A DNA stretch of 64,000 bases from Microbacterium lacticum. GTDB taxonomy: Bacteria; Actinomycetota; Actinomycetes; Actinomycetales; Microbacteriaceae. Under the pieces are notes generated by a model, which was not told the DNA's origin, ran no database searches, and saw only the letters and a list, made by a program, of their open reading frames with translations. The DNA lies in contig NZ_VFPS01000001.1 in the NCBI RefSeq assembly GCF_006716815.1, positions 186,001 through 250,000 on the forward strand, in the 5' to 3' direction. Shown here one piece after another: positions 46,773 through 62,126 of the stretch. Positions within the stretch are counted from its first letter, which is position 1. Each line of letters opens with the position of its first letter. The position numbers were made by a program, and so were the translations under genes.

Positions 46773-47030
46773 TCAGCTCACGCTCGGGACGCCGTCGGGG
46801 CAGTGCATGAGCGGCTTCGGGCCGGATCGGTCGAAGGTGTGCTGCGACATCGGCGCTTTGCACAGGGGACAAGCGCGCTCGGTGCGCGCCGGCTCGGGTG
46901 CGGTGTCGTAGGGGCCGACGGATGCCGGGCCGGCGAAACGGATCAGGCGGTTGTTGAGGTAGGCGTACCAGCCGCCGCCGGCTCGCGCGCGTTCGCGCAG
47001 CGACGGCCGGTCGCGATCGCTTCGTGTCAT
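46773..47030 (-). CDS. small zinc-ribbon-like protein divergent from the OhrR-like regulator
   Basis: 85 residues: a basic N-terminus (TRSDRDRPSLRERARAGG), a GWYAYLNNRLIRFAGPASVGPYD middle and a CPLCKAPMSQH ... PKPLMHCPDG tail whose cysteines and histidines could bind a metal. TACACT (47043-47038) ends 7 nt before the ATG. It shares the operator at 47036-47047 with the divergent regulator gene, so it is probably part of the same peroxide response (inference). Function unknown. Confidence 0.75.
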   Translation of the reverse strand: MTRSDRDRPSLRERARAGGGWYAYLNNRLIRFAGPASVGPYDTAPEPARTERACPLCKAPMSQHTFDRSGPKPLMHCPDGVPSVS

Positions 47031-47035
47031 GATGA

Positions 47036-47062
47036 TTAGTGTACTAACGAATCGCGTAGAAT
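47036..47062. promoter_or_regulatory. divergent promoters with TTAGT-gt-ACTAA operator
   Basis: A 12-bp palindrome TTAGTGTACTAA (47036-47047) lies between the small zinc-ribbon gene and the MarR/OhrR gene. It covers the minus-strand -10 (TACACT, 47043-47038) and the region upstream of the plus-strand -10 (TAGAAT, 47057-47062). Both start codons are 7 nt from their -10. The arrangement predicts autorepression and co-repression by the OhrR-like protein. Confidence 0.7.
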
Positions 47063-47069
47063 GCGGCGC

Positions 47070-47507
47070 ATGGACCCGCGCGACGATCTGCTGAAACTCG
47101 AGAACCAGCTCTGCTTCGCGCTCGTCACCGCTGCGCGCAACGTCGTCTCGATCTACCGCCCCGTGCTCGAGCCCCTCGGGCTGACGCACCCGCAGTACCT
47201 CGTCATGCTCGCGCTGTGGGAGCACGCGCCGCGGGCGCTCGGCGAACTCGCCGACGAGCTCGCGATGGAACCGGCGACCCTCTCGCCGATCGTCAAGCGG
47301 CTGGAGGGGCAGGGTCTCGTCACGCGGGCCCGGAGCGCCGCCGACGAGCGCGTGCTCGAGATCGCGCTCACCACCGAGGGCGCCGAGCTGCGCACCGTCG
47401 CCCTGGCCGTCCCCGAGCAGATCATGGCGCGGGTGGCGATGGATGCCACAGAGCTCGCCGCCCTCCGCGACGGTCTCGCTCCGTTCTCCGGCCGGCGAAG
47501 CGGCTGA
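47070..47507 (+). CDS. OhrR-like MarR family redox regulator
   Basis: Winged-helix repressor of 145 residues. The N-terminus KLENQLCFAL contains a single cysteine at position 15, the peroxide-sensing Cys position of OhrR, followed by PQYLVMLALWEH and a recognition region TLSPIVKRLEGQGLVTRARSAADER, all close to Bacillus OhrR. No second cysteine, so it would be a one-Cys type. ATG 47070 is chosen over ATG 47061 by -10 spacing. No ohr/osmC gene is adjacent; a catalase is convergent downstream. Confidence 0.9.
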   Translation: MDPRDDLLKLENQLCFALVTAARNVVSIYRPVLEPLGLTHPQYLVMLALWEHAPRALGELADELAMEPATLSPIVKRLEGQGLVTRARSAADERVLEIALTTEGAELRTVALAVPEQIMARVAMDATELAALRDGLAPFSGRRSG

Positions 47508-47539
47508 GCGGCCGGCCGGCGACCCGCCGGAGCGGCCGC
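47508..47539. terminator. GC-rich hairpin between convergent genes, possible bidirectional terminator
   Basis: GCGGCC (47508-47513) and GGCCGC (47534-47539) enclose an inner CCGGC/GCCGG pairing, immediately after the regulator stop and 24 nt before the catalase stop on the other strand. No T-run on either side, so termination is uncertain. Confidence 0.4.
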
Positions 47540-47562
47540 CGACCGAATGCTCGGTGCCGGCG

Positions 47563-49437
<1,875 letters not shown>

Positions 49438-49729
49438 CGGCCCGCGCGGACCCGCCTTCAGGGAGTGGTCGGTGTCGCCCAGCCGCAGCCCCTGGGCCGT
49501 CGTCAGGCGGTCGCCCTGCTGAGCGCTCGCGCGCGCGGCATCCGCCGACGGCGCCCCGGTGGGGGTGCGCGGCTCGGGAGCCTCCTGGTCGGCCTTTTCG
49601 GGCAGGGGACCGGCCGGCGTCGTCGGCTCGTCGAGGGAGGGCGGCGCCGAGGCGGGCTACCCCGTGCGCGAGGCTTCGCCCTGAGCGCAAGGCGGGCCCG
49701 ACGTCGGAGGCCCCGCCTAAGCTTGAGGA

Positions 49730-52656
<2,927 letters not shown>

Positions 52657-52657
<1 letters not shown>

Positions 52658-54651
52658 TGGCGAACGCCCTGCCTTACAAGCCGAAGCCGGGGGAGATCCC
52701 GACCCAGCCCGGGGTGTACCGGTTCCGCGACGCGGAAGGTCGCGTGCTCTACGTCGGCAAGGCGAAGAACCTCCGGGCGCGGCTGTCGAACTACTTCGCG
52801 CCCCTGCACACGCTGCACGAGCGCACCCGGCGCATGGTCACGACCGCGACCTCGGTGGAGTGGACCGTCGTCGGCAGCGACGTCGAATCGCTGCAGCTCG
52901 AGTACATGTGGATCCAGGAGTTCTCTCCGCCGTTCAACGTGCGCTACAAGGACGACAAGTCCTACCCGTACATGGCGATCACCCTCGCCGACGAGGCTCC
53001 GCGCGTGATCGTCACCCGCAACCGGCGCATCCCCGGCGCCCGCTACTTCGGCCCGTACCCGAAGATCTGGGCCGTGCACGACACGATCGACCTCATGATC
53101 AAGGTGTTCCCGATCCGCACGTGCTCGGATGCCTCGTACAAGAAGGCGATGGCGACGGGCCGTCCGTGCTTCCCGGGGCAGATCGGCCGCTGCGGCGGGC
53201 CGTGCTCCATGAAGGTGACGGTGGAGGAGCACCGCGCGATCGTGGATGACTTCGTCGCGTTCATGTCGGGGGGCGACGCCCGGTTCACGCGAGAGCTCAC
53301 GGCGCGCATGCGCGAGGCATCCGCCGCCATGGACTACGAGTCGGCCGCCGTCTACCGCGACCGGCTGCAGGCGATCGACGCCGTGCTCAGCCGGAGCGCG
53401 CTCGTGCTGCCGAGCGACACCGACGCCGACCTGTTCGGCATCGCCGAAGACGAGCTGTCGGCCGCCGTGCAGCACTTCGTCGTGCGCGGCGGCCGCGTGC
53501 GCGGCGTGCGAGCGACGACGATCGACAAGGAGCTCGACATCTCGGGGGCCGACCTCGTCGACCAGGTGCTCCAGCGCACCTACGGCGGCGCCGGCGCGGG
53601 CGAGATCCCGCGCCAGGTGCTCGTGCCAGAGCTGCCGGGCGACGCCGCCGACCTCGAGGAGTGGCTGCAGGAGCGACGCGGCAAGCGCGTGAGCATCCAG
53701 GTCGCCCAGCGCGGTGCCAAGGCGGATCTCCTGCGCACGGCGACGATCAACGCGCAGCAGGCGCTGATGCTGCACAAGACCCGCCGCACCTCGGACTACA
53801 CGTCGCGCACGAAGGCGCTCACCGACCTGCAGCTCGCGATCGGACTCGACGAGGCGCCGCTGCGCATCGAGTGCTACGACGTCTCGCACCTGTCGGGCAC
53901 GAACGTCGTGGCATCCATGGTCGTCTTCGAAGACGGCCTGCCGCGCAAGGACCAGTACCGCTCGTTCGGCGTGCCCGAGACCACCGACGACACCGATTCG
54001 CTCTATCAGGTGCTCATGCGCCGGCTCGCGCACGTCGACCGCGACGACCCGGCCGAGGTCGTCGGGGCCGAGGTCGTGGCCGCGGAGGTCGTGGCCGCGG
54101 AGGTCGTGGAGGCGGTGGAGGCCGTTGAGGTGGCCGCGGCTGTGGAGGCCGAGGCTGTCGAGGTCGTGGAGGCCGTCGAAGAGCCCGTCGTCACCGAGCG
54201 CAAGCGGCCGCGCTTCGCCTACCGCCCGCAGCTGCTCGTCGTCGACGGCGGCGCGCCGCAGGTGGCGGCGGCGGCGCGCGCCCTCGAAGACTCCGGGCAC
54301 ACCGAGATCGCCCTGTGCGGCATCGCGAAGCGGCTGGAGGAGATCTGGCTGCCGGGGGAGGAGTACCCCGTCATCCTGCCCCGCACCTCCGAGGCGCTGT
54401 ACCTGCTGCAGCGGCTGCGCGACGAGGCGCACCGGTTCGCGATCACGCACCAGCGCAAGCGGCGCAAGCGCGACATCACCACGGTGCTCGGCGAGGTGCC
54501 CGGCCTCGGCGATGCGCGCACCAAGGCGCTGCTGAAGCACTTCGGGTCGGTCGCCGCCCTCAGCCGCGCGAGCGCGGAAGAGATCACCGCCCTCCCCGGC
54601 ATCGGCCCGAAGCTCGCCGCCGCGATCGAGCAGCGTCTCGCCAATCGGTAG
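52657..54651 (+). CDS. uvrC: excinuclease ABC subunit C with repeat insertion
   Basis: Dual-incision nuclease. GIY-YIG domain at about 15-95 ([27 protein letters not shown]), UVR segment near 205-240, RNase H-like domain from about 375 with [16 protein letters not shown] and [14 protein letters not shown], and C-terminal tandem HhH ([29 protein letters not shown]). Between DDPAEVV and RKRPRF (about residues 467-513) lies a Val/Glu/Ala repeat insertion encoded by 15-bp units at 54055-54114. 664 residues. Coupled to uvrA. Confidence 0.97.
54055..54114 (+). repeat. 15-bp tandem repeats inside uvrC
   Basis: Four consecutive 15-bp units (54055, 54070, 54085, 54100), each starting GAGGTCGT; the second and third are identical (GAGGTCGTGGCCGCG). 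They encode [20 protein letters not shown]. More degenerate Val/Glu/Ala codons continue to about 54185. Confidence 0.9.
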
Positions 54652-54720
54652 GCTGTGCCCGTGCGCTCTCGCGCCGGGCAGAGTCGACTGCCGAACCGAG
54701 GGAGAGACGGGAACACTGGG

Positions 54721-55596
54721 GTGGATGAAGAGCAGGCGGCCGGCGAGATCCTGATCGTCACCGGCATGTCCGGCGCCGGTCGGACGACGGCGGCGAACGC
54801 CCTCGAAGACCTCGGCTGGTACGTCGTCGACAACCTGCCGCCGCAGATGCTGCGCCCCCTCCTCGACCTCACAGGCCTCGCGGCCGGCGCGCTGCCGAAG
54901 ATCGCTGCGGTCGTCGACGTGCGCGGGCGCGACCTGTTCGGCGAGCTGCCGGCGATCGCGAGCTCGCTGCGCACGGGCGGCCAGCTGCGCGTGCTCTTCC
55001 TGGATGCCTCCGACGAGGTGCTCGTGCGCCGCTTCGAGTCGGTGCGCCGCCCGCATCCCCTGCAGGGCGACGGCACGATCCTCGACGGCATCCGGCGCGA
55101 GCGCGAGCGCGTCGCGGTGATCCGCGAGAGCGCCGACGTCATCGTCGACACCAGCGCCCTCAACATCCACCAGCTCGCGAACCGCATCGTCGACCTGTTC
55201 AGCGAGGAGGGGCAGGCGCGGCACACGGTCACGGTGATGAGCTTCGGGTTCAAGTACGGGCTGCCCACCGACGTCGACCTCGTCGCCGACATGCGCTTCC
55301 TGCCGAACCCGTTCTGGATCCCCGAGCTGAAGGGACTCACCGGCGAGGAGGGGCCGGTGCGCGATTTCGTGCTCTCGCAGGACGGAGCGCTCGAGTTCAT
55401 CGACGCGTACGCGCTCGCCCTGCACCCGGTGCTGGAGGGCTATCAGCGCGAGAACAAGCGGCACTCCGTCGTCGCGATCGGCTGCACCGGTGGCAAGCAC
55501 CGGTCGGTCGTCACCGCGATCGAGCTCGCCCGTCGGCTCGCCGAGGTGCCGGGCGTGGCAGTGCGCGTGAAGCATCGCGACCTCGGTCGCGAGTAG
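54721..55596 (+). CDS. rapZ: RapZ/YvcJ-family nucleotide-binding protein
   Basis: P-loop protein (RNase adaptor RapZ in E. coli, YvcJ in Bacillus). N-terminal P-loop [41 protein letters not shown], and the C-terminal half with [26 protein letters not shown] and [12 protein letters not shown]. The P-loop has Arg where Lys is usual. GTG 54721 gives 291 residues, the usual length; GTG 54661, 6 nt after a TAGGCT at 54649-54654, would add 20 unconserved residues. Followed by whiA as in most Gram-positives. Confidence 0.93.
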   Translation: MDEEQAAGEILIVTGMSGAGRTTAANALEDLGWYVVDNLPPQMLRPLLDLTGLAAGALPKIAAVVDVRGRDLFGELPAIASSLRTGGQLRVLFLDASDEVLVRRFESVRRPHPLQGDGTILDGIRRERERVAVIRESADVIVDTSALNIHQLANRIVDLFSEEGQARHTVTVMSFGFKYGLPTDVDLVADMRFLPNPFWIPELKGLTGEEGPVRDFVLSQDGALEFIDAYALALHPVLEGYQRENKRHSVVAIGCTGGKHRSVVTAIELARRLAEVPGVAVRVKHRDLGRE

Positions 55597-55638
55597 GCTG
55601 GACGTTCGTCCCCCCCACCTGAACACCGAAGGATCGCT

Positions 55639-56616
55639 GTGCCGCCCACCGCCGATGTCAAGTCCGAGCTGGCCGCGGTCCGCGACCCTCGTCCGACGGC
55701 ACGGGTGGCCGAATTGACCGCGATCCTGCGCTTCTCGGGTGGGCTCCACTCGATCGCCGGCCGCGTCGCCGTCGAGGCCGAGCTCGACTCCGATCAGCTC
55801 GCCCGCCGCGTCGCGCGCGACATCATGGAGCTGTACGGGGTGCGCCCCGAGCTCCACCGCGTCCAGGCATCCGGCGGCCGCACGGGCGGCTCGTTCGCCG
55901 TGCGCGTGATCGACGGTGGCGAGACCCTTGCCCGCCAGACGGGACTCCTCGACCAGCGCCGCCGCCCCGTGCGCGGCCTGCCGAACAAGCTGACGACGGG
56001 CGCCCGCCCCGACCTCGCCGCGGTGTGGCGCGGGGCGTTCCTCGCCGCCGGCACGCTCTCCGAGCCCGGCCGGTCGGCCGCGCTCGAGATCGCCTGCCCG
56101 TCGGGCGAGGCCGCGATGGCCCTCGTCGGCGCGGCGCACCGGCTGGGCATCTCCGCGAAGGCGCGCGAGGTGCGCGGCGTGCCGCGCGTCGTCGTGCGCG
56201 AGGGCGATGCGATCCGGGTCGCGCTCGCCGAGATGGGCGCCGTCCGCACCGCGCAGGCGTGGGAGGAGATGCGCCAGCGCCGCGAGGTGCGCGCCGGGGT
56301 GAACCGGCTGGTCAACTTCGACGACGCGAACCTCCGCCGCTCCGCGCAGGCCGCCGTCGCCGCGTGCGCGCGGGTCGAACGCGCCCTCGAGATCCTCGGC
56401 GACGAGGTGCCCGAGCACCTCCGCGAGGCGGGGGAGCTGCGCCTGTCGCACCGCGACGCGAGCCTCGACGAGCTGGGCCACCACGCCGATCCGCCGCTGA
56501 CGAAGGACGCCGTCGCCGGCCGCATCCGTCGCCTGCTGGCGATGGCCGACAAGAAGGCGACCGCCGAGGGCATCCCCGGCACCGAGTCCGCCGTCCCCGA
56601 GGGCTTCGAGGACTGA
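55639..56616 (+). CDS. whiA: DNA-binding protein WhiA
   Basis: Sporulation/division regulator conserved in Gram-positives. N-terminal WhiA domain ([16 protein letters not shown] to about 100), LAGLIDADG-like core with [25 protein letters not shown] near 132, and a C-terminal helix-turn-helix with [22 protein letters not shown] and [24 protein letters not shown] near 280. 325 residues. GTG 55639 preceded by GAAGGA. Commonly works with divisome genes, some of which are in this window. Confidence 0.95.
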   Translation: MPPTADVKSELAAVRDPRPTARVAELTAILRFSGGLHSIAGRVAVEAELDSDQLARRVARDIMELYGVRPELHRVQASGGRTGGSFAVRVIDGGETLARQTGLLDQRRRPVRGLPNKLTTGARPDLAAVWRGAFLAAGTLSEPGRSAALEIACPSGEAAMALVGAAHRLGISAKAREVRGVPRVVVREGDAIRVALAEMGAVRTAQAWEEMRQRREVRAGVNRLVNFDDANLRRSAQAAVAACARVERALEILGDEVPEHLREAGELRLSHRDASLDELGHHADPPLTKDAVAGRIRRLLAMADKKATAEGIPGTESAVPEGFED

Positions 56617-56771
56617 CGCGTCCGCGCGCCTGGCGACCCCTCTCCGAGCGGTCGGGCCGTCGCATACCGTCACCCGGGGAACAACCCCCTGACGAGGGCG
56701 TTGCACCTCAATAGGATGGAAATCGTCCCCTCGCCGCGTTCGCAGCGCGGCGCGAACAGGAAGAAGAGAAC

Positions 56772-57401
56772 ATGGCGAAGTACACACTGCCCGACCTCCC
56801 CTACGATTTCGCAGCGCTCGAGCCGCACATCAGCGGCAAGATCATGCAGCTGCACCACGACAAGCACCACCAGGCCTACGTGACCGGTGCCAACACCGCC
56901 CTCGAGCAGCTCGCCGAGGCCCGCGAGACCGGCAACCTGGCGAACGTCAACAAGCTCGAGAAGGACCTCGCGTTCAACCTCGGCGGTCACGTCAACCACT
57001 CGATCTTCTGGACGAACCTCGCGCCGGCGAACGACGGCGGCGGCGGAAAGCCCGAGGGCGAGCTCGCGGCGGCGATCGACGAGTTCTTCGGCGGCTTCGA
57101 CAAGTTCCAGGCGCACTTCACCGCGGCGGCCACCGGCATCCAGGGCTCGGGCTGGGCGGTGCTCAGCTGGGACCCGATCGGCGAGCAGCTGATCATCCAG
57201 CAGCTGTTCGACCAGCAGTCCAACACCGCGCAGGGCACGATCCCCGTGTTCCAGCTGGACATGTGGGAGCACGCCTTCTACCTCGACTACCTGAACGTCA
57301 AGGCGGACTACGTCAAGGCGGTCTGGAACATCGCCAACTGGGGCAACGTCGCCGAGCGCTTTTCGACGGCTCGCGACAAGACGGCGGGCCTTCTCAAGTA
57401 G
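56772..57401 (+). CDS. sodA: superoxide dismutase (Mn/Fe)
   Basis: Detoxifies superoxide. N-terminal hairpin domain with LEPHISGKIMQLHHDKHHQAYV (first metal His near residue 28), NHSIFWTNL (second His), GSGWAVLSW, and the C-terminal ligands in LDMWEHAFYLDY. 209 residues; Mn versus Fe cannot be decided here. ATG 56772 follows AGGAAGAAG. A TAGGAT at 56712-56717 gives a leader of about 50 nt containing a GTTCGC/GCGAAC inverted repeat. Ends at a very strong terminator. Confidence 0.96.
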   Translation: MAKYTLPDLPYDFAALEPHISGKIMQLHHDKHHQAYVTGANTALEQLAEARETGNLANVNKLEKDLAFNLGGHVNHSIFWTNLAPANDGGGGKPEGELAAAIDEFFGGFDKFQAHFTAAATGIQGSGWAVLSWDPIGEQLIIQQLFDQQSNTAQGTIPVFQLDMWEHAFYLDYLNVKADYVKAVWNIANWGNVAERFSTARDKTAGLLK

Positions 57402-57418
57402 TAGTGTCATGACCAGGT

Positions 57419-57470
57419 GAGGATGCCGGGTCTCCGCCCGGTGACGGGGGAGACCCGGCATCCTCTTCTC
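57419..57470 (+). terminator. very strong intrinsic terminator after sodA
   Basis: A perfect 17-bp stem (57419-57435 with 57449-57465, GAGGATGCC...GGCATCCTC) encloses an inner CCCG/CGGG pairing around GTGA, followed by TTCTC. It separates sodA from the glycolytic operon. Confidence 0.93.
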
Positions 57471-57501
57471 ACATCAGACGATCGCTTCGCGGAGCTCCTG
57501 A

Positions 57502-58545
<1,044 letters not shown>

Positions 58546-58555
58546 GCTGATCTCC

Positions 58556-59773
58556 ATGGCTCTGCGCACCCTCGACTCCCTGGGTTCGCTGGCCGGTAAG
58601 CGTGTCATCGTCCGTGTTGACTTCAATGTCCCTCTCAAAGAGGGCGTCATCACGGACGATGGCCGTATCCGGGCGGCTCTTCCCACGCTGAACAAGCTCA
58701 TCGACCAGGGCGCCCGCGTCATCGCGTGCTCGCACCTGGGTCGTCCCGACGGCGCCCCCGACCCCAAGTACAGCCTCGAACCGGTCGCCCAGCGGCTCTC
58801 GGAGCTGCTCGGGAAGCCGGTCGCGTTCGCGCGCGACACGGTCGGCACCTCCGCCCAGGAGGCCGCTGCGGCACTCGAAGACGGCGACGTCGCGGTGATC
58901 GAGAACCTCCGCTTCAACCCGGGCGAGACGGCGAAGGATGCCGGTGAGCGCCGCGCCTTCGCGGAGCAGCTGGCCGCGCTCGGCGAGGCCCTCGTCTCCG
59001 ACGGCTTCGGCGTCGTGCACCGCAAGCAGGCCTCGGTCTACGAACTCGCGAAGATCCTGCCGTCGGCGGCGGGTCTGCTGATCGAGAAGGAGGTCGACGT
59101 GCTCGACCGCCTCACCGAGAACCCCGAGCGCCCGTACGCGGTCGTCCTCGGCGGGTCGAAGGTCAGCGACAAGCTGGGCGTCATCGAGCACCTGCTCCCG
59201 CGCGCCGACAAGATCCTCGTCGGCGGCGGCATGATGTTCACGTTCCTCGCCGCACAGGGCTTCCCCGTCGGCAAGAGCCTGCTCGAGCCCGACCAGATCG
59301 ACACGGTCAAGGGCTACATCCAGACGGCGGCCGACAAGGGCGTGGAACTGATCCTCCCCGTCGACGCGGTCATGGCCTCCGGCTTCGCCGCCGACGCCGA
59401 CCACGTCGTCGCCCCCGCCGATGCGCTGGAGGACACCCCCTTCGGCGCGGACGGCATGGGTCTCGACATCGGTCCCGACACGGCGACGACCTTCGCCGAG
59501 GCGATCCGCTCGTCGACGACGGTGTTCTGGAACGGCCCGATGGGCGTGTTCGAGTTCCCCGCCTTCTCGGGCGGCACCCGCGCCGTCGCGCAGGCGCTCG
59601 CCGAGGTCGACGGCCTCTCGGTCGTCGGCGGCGGCGATACCGCCGCGGCCGTCCGGCAGCTCGGCTTCCACGACGAGCAGTTCGGTCACATCTCCACCGG
59701 TGGTGGGGCGAGTCTGGAGTTCCTGGAGGGCAAGAAGCTCCCCGGGCTCGAAGTCCTGGGATGGGAGAGCTGA
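58556..59773 (+). CDS. pgk: phosphoglycerate kinase
   Basis: Produces ATP from 1,3-bisphosphoglycerate. [17 protein letters not shown] near residue 18, SHLGRPDG near 62, ENLRFNPGE near 118, [11 protein letters not shown] near 198, [13 protein letters not shown] near 324 and the hinge/phosphate region [11 protein letters not shown] near 360. 405 residues. Starts 10 nt after gap; its stop overlaps the tpiA start. Confidence 0.98.
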   Translation: MALRTLDSLGSLAGKRVIVRVDFNVPLKEGVITDDGRIRAALPTLNKLIDQGARVIACSHLGRPDGAPDPKYSLEPVAQRLSELLGKPVAFARDTVGTSAQEAAAALEDGDVAVIENLRFNPGETAKDAGERRAFAEQLAALGEALVSDGFGVVHRKQASVYELAKILPSAAGLLIEKEVDVLDRLTENPERPYAVVLGGSKVSDKLGVIEHLLPRADKILVGGGMMFTFLAAQGFPVGKSLLEPDQIDTVKGYIQTAADKGVELILPVDAVMASGFAADADHVVAPADALEDTPFGADGMGLDIGPDTATTFAEAIRSSTTVFWNGPMGVFEFPAFSGGTRAVAQALAEVDGLSVVGGGDTAAAVRQLGFHDEQFGHISTGGGASLEFLEGKKLPGLEVLGWES

Positions 59774-60555
59774 TGGCCCGCACACCGCTCATCGCCGGCA
59801 ACTGGAAGATGAACCTCGACCATCTGCAGGCGGTCGCCTACGTGCAGAAGCTGCACTGGACGCTGAAGGATGCCGCGCACGACGACGCCTCCGTCGAGGT
59901 CGCCGTCTTTCCGCCGTACACAAGCATCCGCTCGGTGCAGACGCTGCTTGACGCCGACAAGATCCCGTTCGCCCACGGCGCGCAGGACCTCTCGATGCAC
60001 GATGCGGGCGCATACACGGGTGAGGTCTCGGGGGCGTTCCTGGCGAAGCTCGGCTGCGCGTATGTGATCATCGGGCACTCCGAGCGTCGCGAGTACCACC
60101 ACGAGACCGACGAGATCGTCGCCGCCAAGGTGCAGGCCGCACTGAGGCACGGGCTCGTCCCCGTCATCTGCGTCGGCGAGACGCTGGAGCAGCGTGAGGA
60201 GTCCGGCCCCACCGCGGTGTCGGTTGCGCAGCTGCAGGTGGCGCTTGAGGGCGTGCCGGCCGACGCAGACATCGTCGTGGCCTACGAGCCCGTCTGGGCG
60301 ATCGGCACCGGTCAGGTGGCCTCGCCCGAGCAGGCGCAGGAGGTCTGTGCCGCCGTGCGCCAGGTCGTCGCCGACAAGCTCGGTGCGGATGCGGCGGCGC
60401 GCACGCGCATCCTGTACGGCGGGTCCGTGAAGTCGGGCAACATCGCGAGCTTCATGCGCGAGCCCGATGTCGACGGTGCGCTGGTGGGTGGTGCGAGCCT
60501 CGTCGCCGAAGAGTTCGCCGCGATCATCCGCTACCAGAAGCACGTCGGCGTCTGA
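59773..60555 (+). CDS. tpiA: triosephosphate isomerase
   Basis: Interconverts the triose phosphates. GNWKMN near residue 10, [12 protein letters not shown] near 98 (electrophilic His), [13 protein letters not shown] near 172 (catalytic Glu and loop 6), YGGSVKSGN near 217 and VGGASL. 260 residues. ATG 59773 overlaps the pgk stop (TGATG) and has GGGAGAG upstream; an ATG at 59761 would overlap pgk further. Confidence 0.97.
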   Translation: MARTPLIAGNWKMNLDHLQAVAYVQKLHWTLKDAAHDDASVEVAVFPPYTSIRSVQTLLDADKIPFAHGAQDLSMHDAGAYTGEVSGAFLAKLGCAYVIIGHSERREYHHETDEIVAAKVQAALRHGLVPVICVGETLEQREESGPTAVSVAQLQVALEGVPADADIVVAYEPVWAIGTGQVASPEQAQEVCAAVRQVVADKLGADAAARTRILYGGSVKSGNIASFMREPDVDGALVGGASLVAEEFAAIIRYQKHVGV

Positions 60556-60624
60556 CGCCGCTCGATGGGCTCGGGGTCGGTGGGGCGTGAGCCCCGCCGG
60601 CCCTGAGCCTGTCGGAGGCACCGG

Positions 60625-60668
60625 TATACTCGTACCCTGTGCGCCCTGCGGTGGGCGCCGCGAAAGGC
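60625..60668 (+). promoter_or_regulatory. secG-rbpA promoter and leader
   Basis: TATACT at 60625-60630 is the most consensus-like -10 in this part of the window. GAAAGG (60661-60666) serves as ribosome binding site for GTG 60679. A GGGGC/GCCCC hairpin at 60582-60595 upstream may weakly terminate the glycolytic operon. Confidence 0.55.
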
Positions 60669-60678
60669 TTTCTCGACT

Positions 60679-60927
60679 GTGGACATCCTCGAGTTCGTGC
60701 TGCAGGTGCTGCTGGGCATCACCAGCCTCCTGCTGACCCTCCTGATCCTGCTGCACAAGGGCCGCGGTGGCGGTCTGTCTGACATGTTCGGCGGCGGCAT
60801 GAGCTCGGCGATGGGATCGTCGGGACTGGCCGAACGCAACCTCAACCGCTTCACGGTCGTGCTCGCGCTCGTGTGGTTCGTCTCGATCGTGGCGCTCGGC
60901 CTGATCACGAAGTTCCGGGGGATCTGA
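60679..60927 (+). CDS. secG: preprotein translocase subunit SecG
   Basis: Small SecYEG subunit. 82 residues with two membrane helices (about 5-25 and 55-76) joined by the Gly/Ser-rich loop HKGRGGGLSDMFGGGMSSAMGSSG typical of SecG. GTG 60679; stop overlaps rbpA (TGATG). tpi-secG order is conserved in actinobacteria. Confidence 0.95.
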   Translation: MDILEFVLQVLLGITSLLLTLLILLHKGRGGGLSDMFGGGMSSAMGSSGLAERNLNRFTVVLALVWFVSIVALGLITKFRGI

Positions 60928-61283
60928 TGGCTACCGGAGGAAACGCAATCCGCGGCACCCGTGTCGGCGCCGGCCCGATGGGCGAGCAGGATCACGGCCA
61001 CCACGCCGACCGCGTCGCCATCTCGTACTGGGATGCGCTCGGCAACGAGACCGTCCGCTACTTCGCCGCGGGGATTCCCGAGGAGGAGATCCCCGAGGTC
61101 ATCGACTCGCCGCACTCCGGCCTTCCCGCCGGTCGCGACAAGGAGAACCCGCCCGCTGTCGCCAAGACCGAGCCCTACAAGACGCACCTCGCGTACGTGA
61201 AGGAGCGTCGCACCGAGGAAGAGGCCGACGCCCTCCTCGACGACGCGCTGCAGCAGCTGCGCGAGCGCCGCGGCCAGGCCTGA
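60927..61283 (+). CDS. rbpA: RNA polymerase-binding protein RbpA
   Basis: Actinobacterial transcription factor binding RNAP and group I/II sigma factors to stabilise open complexes. 118 residues: N-terminal tail with GGNAIRGTRVGAGPMGEQDHG, a core with RVAISYWDALGNETVRYFAAGIPEEEIPEVIDSPHSG (given as two parts: RVAISYWDALGNETVR then YFAAGIPEEEIPEV), a basic linker, and the C-terminal sigma-interacting helix KERRTEEEADALLDDALQQL. The zinc cysteines of Streptomyces RbpA are absent. ATG 60927 overlaps secG. Confidence 0.93.
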   Translation: MATGGNAIRGTRVGAGPMGEQDHGHHADRVAISYWDALGNETVRYFAAGIPEEEIPEVIDSPHSGLPAGRDKENPPAVAKTEPYKTHLAYVKERRTEEEADALLDDALQQLRERRGQA

Positions 61284-61338
61284 CCCGCCTCGACGACCCA
61301 CTGTTGATCGAGTGCCGGCGCGACCGGTGGGGCTCGAC

Positions 61339-62118
61339 TCAGAACTCCTGGTCGATGAGCTCGGGCGGGACGTTGGCGGCGGCAGCCTCGTCGACGAAGA
61401 AGAGCGTGCGCTTGCGGCCCTTCGCGCCTGCTGCGGGGACGCTCTCATAACTCGCACCCGCGAGAGCGAGCCCCAGGGCCGCGGCCTTGTCGGTGCCCGA
61501 GACGACGAGCCACACGCACCGCGCTGAGTTCAGCACGGGACGCGTGAGCGTCAGCCGCTCCGACGGGGGCTTGGGCGCGCCGGAGACCGGCAGCACGACG
61601 GCATCCGTCGACTGGATCTCACCGCGGTCGGGGAACAGCGAGGCGATGTGGCCGTCCGGACCGACGCCGAGGAAGCACACGTAGAACGACGGCCACTCCT
61701 GGTCGTCGGCCGCGAACATCGCGAGCTCGCCCGCGTACGCTTCGGCCGCGGCCGCCATGTCAACGCCGCTGTCGGCGCCCGCCATCGCGTGCACGTTCCC
61801 GGCCGGGATGTCGATGTGGTCGATCAGCGCGCGATGCGCCCGCACGTCGTTGCGCTCGGGGTCGGATGCCGGCAGGAACAACTCGTCGCCCCACCACAGG
61901 TGCACGGTCGACCAGTCGACCTTCGTGCGCGCGGGACTCGCACCGGCGGCGCGCAGCACAGCCGTGCCGATGACGCCGCCGGTGAGCAACACGTGGCTCG
62001 TCTTCCCCGCCCCTGAGCGGCGCGCGAGCCGCTCGAGGAGACGCCCGGCGACAGCGGAAGCCAGTGTCTGCGCGTCGGGGCTGATCACGACACGTTTCTC
62101 GGTCCACAGCTGCGCCAT
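61339..62118 (-). CDS. pgl: 6-phosphogluconolactonase
   Basis: Second step of the oxidative pentose phosphate pathway. SVRE-type sugar phosphate isomerase fold with LLTGGVIGTAVLRAA near residue 45, VHLWWGDELFLP near 75, ERNDVRAHRALIDH near 92, LGVGPDGHIASLFPD near 160 and LTLTRPVLNSARCVWLVVSG near 195. 259 residues. ATG 62118 lies 8 nt after the opcA stop. Last gene of zwf-opcA-pgl. Confidence 0.95.
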   Translation of the reverse strand: MAQLWTEKRVVISPDAQTLASAVAGRLLERLARRSGAGKTSHVLLTGGVIGTAVLRAAGASPARTKVDWSTVHLWWGDELFLPASDPERNDVRAHRALIDHIDIPAGNVHAMAGADSGVDMAAAAEAYAGELAMFAADDQEWPSFYVCFLGVGPDGHIASLFPDRGEIQSTDAVVLPVSGAPKPPSERLTLTRPVLNSARCVWLVVSGTDKAAALGLALAGASYESVPAAGAKGRKRTLFFVDEAAAANVPPELIDQEF

Positions 62119-62126
62119 CGCGACTC

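Noticed and set aside
54055-54190. CRISPR or mobile-element repeat
   Set aside because: The repeats are in frame, contiguous and inside uvrC with no spacers or flanking duplications.
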